NCBI RefSeq assembly: GCF_016234775.1
Contig: NZ_JACRAH010000001.1
Location: 62,001 to 126,000, forward strand
Reading direction: 5' to 3'
Length of the DNA: 64,000 bases
DNA from: Aquabacterium sp.
GTDB lineage: Bacteria > Pseudomonadota > Gammaproteobacteria > Burkholderiales > Burkholderiaceae_C
The notes below the pieces were generated by a model that was not told the DNA's origin, did not search any database, and worked only from the letters and a program-made list of their open reading frames with translations. Below, piece by piece: positions 60,660-64,000 of the stretch (its first letter is position 1; each line of letters begins with the position of its first letter). A program made the position numbers and the translations under genes.

Positions 60660-62663
60660 ATGTCATCGAAGACCCCCACCAAAGCCTCCAACACGTCCAC
60701 CCAGCCCAGCGCCACCTACGGCGAAGGCTCGATCCGGGTCCTCAAGGGACTGGAACCCGTCAAACAACGGCCGGGTATGTACACCCGGACGGACAACCCC
60801 CTGCACATCATCCAGGAGGTGATCGACAACGCCGCCGACGAGGCGCTGGCCGGTTTTGGCAAACGCATTGCCGTGACGCAGCACACCGACGGTTCCGTCA
60901 GCGTGGAAGACGACGGGCGTGGCATTCCTTTCGGGCTGCACCCGGAGGAGCAGGTGCCGGTGGTCGAGATCGTGTTCACGCGTCTGCACGCGGGGGGCAA
61001 GTTCGACAAGGGATCGGGTGGCGCCTACAGCTTCTCCGGTGGTTTGCACGGTGTGGGCGTGAGCGTGACCAACGCGTTGTCGACCCGCCTGCAGGTGACC
61101 GTGTCCCGCGAGAAACAGGTGGCGCAACTGGCCTTCAGCGGCGGCGATGTGATCGAGCCCGTGACGGTGCGCCCTGCGGTTTCGGGCGACCGCAAGAACG
61201 GCACGACCGTGCGCGCCTGGCCAGATGCCAAGTATTTCGAAAGCGCCGAGCTGCCCAAGGCCGAACTGGTGCACATGCTGCGCAGCAAAGCCGTGCTGAT
61301 GCCGGGCGTGACCATCACGCTGACGAATGAGAAGTCCGGCGAGGTGCAGACCTGGTTGTACAAGGGCGGCCTGCGCGATTACCTGACGCAATCGCTCAAC
61401 ACCGACCCGATCATCCCGCTGTTCGAAGGCGAGCAGTACGCCGCCAACGCGGATGACAACTTCGCCGAAGGTGAGGGCGCCGCCTGGTGTGTGGCCTTCA
61501 CGGAAGAAGGCTCGCCCATGCGCGAGAGCTACGTCAACCTGATCCCCACGGTGGCAGGTGGCACGCACGAGGCCGGCTTGAAGGATGGCTTGTTCAACGC
61601 CATCAAGGGCTTCATCGAGATGCACTCGCTGCTGCCCAAGGGCGTCAAGCTCATGCCCGATGACGTGTTCAGCCGCGCCAGCTTCGTGCTCAGCGCCAAG
61701 GTGCTGGACCCGCAGTTCCAGGGCCAGACCAAGGAGCGCCTCAACAGCCGCGACGCCTTGCGCCTGGTGGGCACCTTTGTGAAGCCAGCCATGGAGCTGT
61801 GGCTCAATCAGCATGTCGAGTACGGCAAGAAGCTGGCCGAACTGGTGATCAAGCAGGCGCAGGCCCGCCAGCGTGCCGGCCAGAAGGTCGAGAAGAAGAA
61901 GGGCTCCGGCGTGGCCGTGCTGCCCGGCAAGCTGACCGACTGCGAAAGCCGCGATCTCAGCCTCAATGAAGTCTTCCTGGTCGAAGGGGACTCTGCCGGC
62001 GGCAGCGCCAAGATGGGCCGCAACAAGGAAACCCAGGCGATTCTGCCCCTGCGCGGCAAGGTGCTCAATGCCTGGGAGGTCGAGCGCGACCTGCTGTTCA
62101 AGAACAATGAAATCCACGACATCTCGGTGGCCATCGGCGTGGACCCCCACGGCCCCAACGATTCACCGGACCTGAGCGGCCTGCGCTACGGCAAGATCTG
62201 CATCCTCTCCGATGCGGACGTGGACGGCTCGCACATCCAGGTGCTGCTGCTGACCCTGTTCTTCCGGCATTTCCCCAAGCTCATCGAGGCCGGCAACATC
62301 TACATTGCCCGCCCGCCGCTGTTCCGTGTGGACGCGCCCGCGCGTGGCAAGAAGCCTGCGGCCAAGTTCTATGCGCTGGATGAAGGCGAACAGACCGCCA
62401 TCCTCGACAAGCTGCGCAAGGAAGGCTGCCGTGAAGGGGCCTGGTCGATCAGCCGATTCAAGGGCCTGGGTGAGATGAATGCCGAACAGCTGTGGGATAC
62501 CACGCTGAACCCGGACACCCGCCGCCTGCTGCCGGTAGCCTATGGCGAACCCGGCTTTGCCGATACCGAAGTCTCGTTCAACAAGCTGATGGGCAAGGGT
62601 GAGGCCGCGTCACGCCGCGAACTGATGGAGCTTCATGGGGACGCGGTCGAGATCGACGTGTAA
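60660..62663 (+). CDS. parE: DNA topoisomerase IV subunit B (ParE)
   Basis: ATPase subunit of topo IV, which separates replicated chromosomes; partner of ParC (not in this window). The 667 residues have the GHKL ATPase motifs DNAADEALAGF, EDDGRGIPFG, GVGVSVTNALS-type loop (here GGLHGVGVSVTNALSTRLQ) and the TOPRIM motifs EVFLVEGDSAGGSAKMGR, LPLRGKVLN and SDADVDGSHI. The C-terminal block is FKGLGEMNAEQLWDTTLNP. A gyrB assignment is less likely: the inserted segment in TOPRIM seen in proteobacterial GyrB is absent and the length is short. Confidence 0.96.
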   Translation: MSSKTPTKASNTSTQPSATYGEGSIRVLKGLEPVKQRPGMYTRTDNPLHIIQEVIDNAADEALAGFGKRIAVTQHTDGSVSVEDDGRGIPFGLHPEEQVPVVEIVFTRLHAGGKFDKGSGGAYSFSGGLHGVGVSVTNALSTRLQVTVSREKQVAQLAFSGGDVIEPVTVRPAVSGDRKNGTTVRAWPDAKYFESAELPKAELVHMLRSKAVLMPGVTITLTNEKSGEVQTWLYKGGLRDYLTQSLNTDPIIPLFEGEQYAANADDNFAEGEGAAWCVAFTEEGSPMRESYVNLIPTVAGGTHEAGLKDGLFNAIKGFIEMHSLLPKGVKLMPDDVFSRASFVLSAKVLDPQFQGQTKERLNSRDALRLVGTFVKPAMELWLNQHVEYGKKLAELVIKQAQARQRAGQKVEKKKGSGVAVLPGKLTDCESRDLSLNEVFLVEGDSAGGSAKMGRNKETQAILPLRGKVLNAWEVERDLLFKNNEIHDISVAIGVDPHGPNDSPDLSGLRYGKICILSDADVDGSHIQVLLLTLFFRHFPKLIEAGNIYIARPPLFRVDAPARGKKPAAKFYALDEGEQTAILDKLRKEGCREGAWSISRFKGLGEMNAEQLWDTTLNPDTRRLLPVAYGEPGFADTEVSFNKLMGKGEAASRRELMELHGDAVEIDV

Positions 62664-62671
62664 ATGAGGGG

Positions 62672-62694
62672 GCGTGGCAGATGAGGCGCCACGC
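62672..62694. terminator. Weak stem-loop between convergent parE and SH3-like gene
   Basis: GCGTGGC (62672-62678) pairs with GCCACGC (62688-62694) in the 33-bp space between the two convergent genes. There is no T tract, so termination would be inefficient. Confidence 0.35.
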
Positions 62695-62696
62695 GC

Positions 62697-63446
62697 TCAG
62701 TGTGTCAGGGCCGCCTGGCGCTGTGCATCGCCATGTGTGCCTGGCTTGACACGATCACGCTGAAGCCAACCCACGGTGATCACACCTGTGAGGGGATGGG
62801 TGTAGCGCACCTGCGTCCAGCCCGGCGCATGCCCCAGGATGACGACCTTATCACCCTCCACAATGTGTTTGCCCATGAGGCAGTTTGCATCAGGGGCGGT
62901 GTGAAGCAGGCTCCTGCCTGGCTGGGCCACCACGCCGGGGCCTGATGGCTGGGCGCCGAGCTCGCGCAGAGGCGCCGCCTGGCATATCGCACTGGCCAGC
63001 GGTGCCGGGGGCTTGATACCGGCTGTTGGCGGGTGTGTTTCCAGCAGCTTGATCGCGTCAGCCATGACGGCTTCCGAACTGCGCTGCTGGCACGCCGTGT
63101 CTATCGTCATCTTCGGACCGATCACGATCCGCTCGGCGCGCTCCACATCCCACTTCGAACCTGTTTTGCGCAGGTGTACCCGTTTCATCTGAGCGCGGCC
63201 ATCCTGGATCAGCAGGTCGCCATCGGCGCGTCTGGCCAGCGCGCAGACTTTGGCTTGCGATCCGTCCACCCAGGCTCGGCTGAGCGTCAGGCGGGCATCG
63301 GCAGGCAGGCCGGATGCTGGCGTGTTGCGCGCAAGGTCTACCAGGGACGCTCGTACAGGATCCGACGCTTTCAGTTCACGGGCATACGTCAGGGAGGTGC
63401 CGGCCCACAGCAGGCCGGTCATCAAGGTGATGAGCAGACGAGACAT
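62697..63446 (-). CDS. Exported SH3-like domain protein
   Basis: A 249-residue periplasmic protein. The signal peptide is at residues about 1-22 (MSRLLITLMTGLLWAGTSLT). A conserved region with CALARRADGDLLIQDGRAQM (possible disulfide Cys) follows. The C-terminal third is a bacterial SH3 fold with the LLHTAPDANCLMGKHIVEGD and VVILGHAPGWTQVRYTHPLT pattern ending in GWLQRDRV. Such domains bind cell-wall or peptide ligands. The ATG at 63446 was chosen to place the signal at the N-terminus; the ORF reaches 63533. Confidence 0.82.
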   Translation of the reverse strand: MSRLLITLMTGLLWAGTSLTYARELKASDPVRASLVDLARNTPASGLPADARLTLSRAWVDGSQAKVCALARRADGDLLIQDGRAQMKRVHLRKTGSKWDVERAERIVIGPKMTIDTACQQRSSEAVMADAIKLLETHPPTAGIKPPAPLASAICQAAPLRELGAQPSGPGVVAQPGRSLLHTAPDANCLMGKHIVEGDKVVILGHAPGWTQVRYTHPLTGVITVGWLQRDRVKPGTHGDAQRQAALTH

Positions 63447-63575
63447 GCTTGTAGTACGGCGAAACGCGCCGCGAACAGAGTTCAGGAGACTGCAAGGTAA
63501 CCCGACACCTGACGACGTGATGGCAACAATCAAGGGCGCAACACCCCTCAGCTGCCGCGATCACAGGTGCGCTTT

Positions 63576-64000
63576 TCAGCGCAGCCAGACCTCGATGGTG
63601 CGCTGGCAGTCCACGCGCATACCGGGTTGGTCAGCGTGCTGGCATGGCGCGCCGGCTGGGCGCCGAGGGGGCTGGGCCAACATGCTGGATTGCCAATCAG
63701 CTTTGGCTGTGAGTTGATCGACGTCCAGGTGAAACAAGGTGGCGACAGGGCCTGCCTGGAATGCCGCGGTCGATTTGAGCGGTTCAGTGGTGAATTCCAG
63801 CCGGACGTCCAGGGCCATACCGGCCATCGCCTGCATGGAGGTCGTCAGGAACCGGCGTACACCTTCGTTGGCGTTGGCCGCCGCTGCGTCCCTGTCTTGT
63901 TTGGGTGAGTTGGCCTGATCAAACAGGCTGATCACGAACGGATCGTTGTTCACGATCAGCTTGACTGGTTGCCCTGCCTTGCGCACCAGTTCGAACCCAT
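63576..64000 (-). CDS. Partial hypothetical protein, cut by window end
   Basis: The 3' part of a minus-strand gene; the reading frame is open to the window edge and no family is recognised. Visible sequence includes KAGQPVKLIVNNDPFVISLF, an Ala/Asp/Asn-rich stretch (RDAAAANANEGVRRF), VRLEFTTEPLKSTAAFQAG, and a C-terminus ending CQRTIEVWLR. GTG at 63986 is an internal codon rather than the start. No motif, signal or membrane segment can be assigned from this fragment. Confidence 0.6.
   Translation of the reverse strand, partial: GFELVRKAGQPVKLIVNNDPFVISLFDQANSPKQDRDAAAANANEGVRRFLTTSMQAMAGMALDVRLEFTTEPLKSTAAFQAGPVATLFHLDVDQLTAKADWQSSMLAQPPRRPAGAPCQHADQPGMRVDCQRTIEVWLR

Noticed and set aside
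60660..62663. GyrB instead of ParE
   Set aside because: At 667 residues it lacks the extra TOPRIM insert typical of proteobacterial GyrB, and its motifs fit ParE.

Overview
The window is 64 kb of high-GC DNA from a betaproteobacterium, most likely order Burkholderiales in the Aquabacterium/Leptothrix/Rubrivivax neighbourhood. The evidence is the ilvBHC order, dapA followed by bamC, a class I PHA synthase next to a MaoC-phosphate acyltransferase fusion, a PEP-CTERM protein, proteobacterial GshA and a fliE | fliFGHIJKLMNOPQR flagellar block. Genus is inference only. There is no rRNA, CRISPR array, intact insertion sequence or prophage. Nearly everything is chromosomal and densely packed, with many ATGA stop/start overlaps.

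Layout. 1-3.9 kb: branched-chain amino-acid genes ilvB-ilvH-ilvC ending in a good terminator; the 174-bp ilvB-ilvH gap is rich in hairpins. 3.9-4.6 kb: no gene, but two copies in opposite orientation of a roughly 240-bp element with terminal inverted repeats. 4.6-15.8 kb: eight tightly spaced minus-strand genes running TetR, HlyD-type adaptor, RbbA-type ABC protein, ABC-2 permease, PhaC, MaoC-Pta fusion, NodT-type outer-membrane lipoprotein, fatty-acid hydroxylase. This is a tripartite exporter with PHA/acyl-CoA enzymes inside it. 15.8-23 kb: GNAT, an anchored unknown protein, a PEP-CTERM protein, tRNA-Gly(CCC), a thiolase / 104-aa unknown / SDR operon, a phasin-like protein and gshA.

23-28.2 kb: an accessory-looking block with a class II amidotransferase, a 648-aa protein with a PhoU/DUF47-like end translationally coupled to a pyruvate-phosphate-dikinase-like protein that lacks its C-terminal barrel, and two paralogous small proteins on the opposite strand on either side. 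28-33.9 kb: gabD-like dehydrogenase, alaS, diguanylate cyclase. 33.9-38.4 kb: a duplicated predicted metal-dependent hydrolase followed by a duplicated AraC-family regulator. 38.4-45.2 kb: housekeeping genes coaBC, dut, SlyD-like isomerase, RoxA-like oxygenase, an Ala-rich lipoprotein, bamC and dapA. 45.4-46.8 kb: an MFS transporter with an overlapping 44-aa membrane protein. 46.8-59.2 kb: flagellar basal-body, export and switch genes. 59.2-64 kb: a Tat-exported phosphoesterase, parE, an SH3-like exported protein and a gene cut by the window edge.

The most unusual items are the barrel-less PPDK/PhoU-like pair with its flanking small paralogs, the exporter operon that encloses phaC and maoC-pta, the paired inverted elements after ilvC, and the structured ilvB-ilvH intergenic RNA. 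Start codons were chosen from Shine-Dalgarno spacing, signal peptides, N-terminal catalytic residues and overlaps. All family assignments come from reading motifs, not from database searches.
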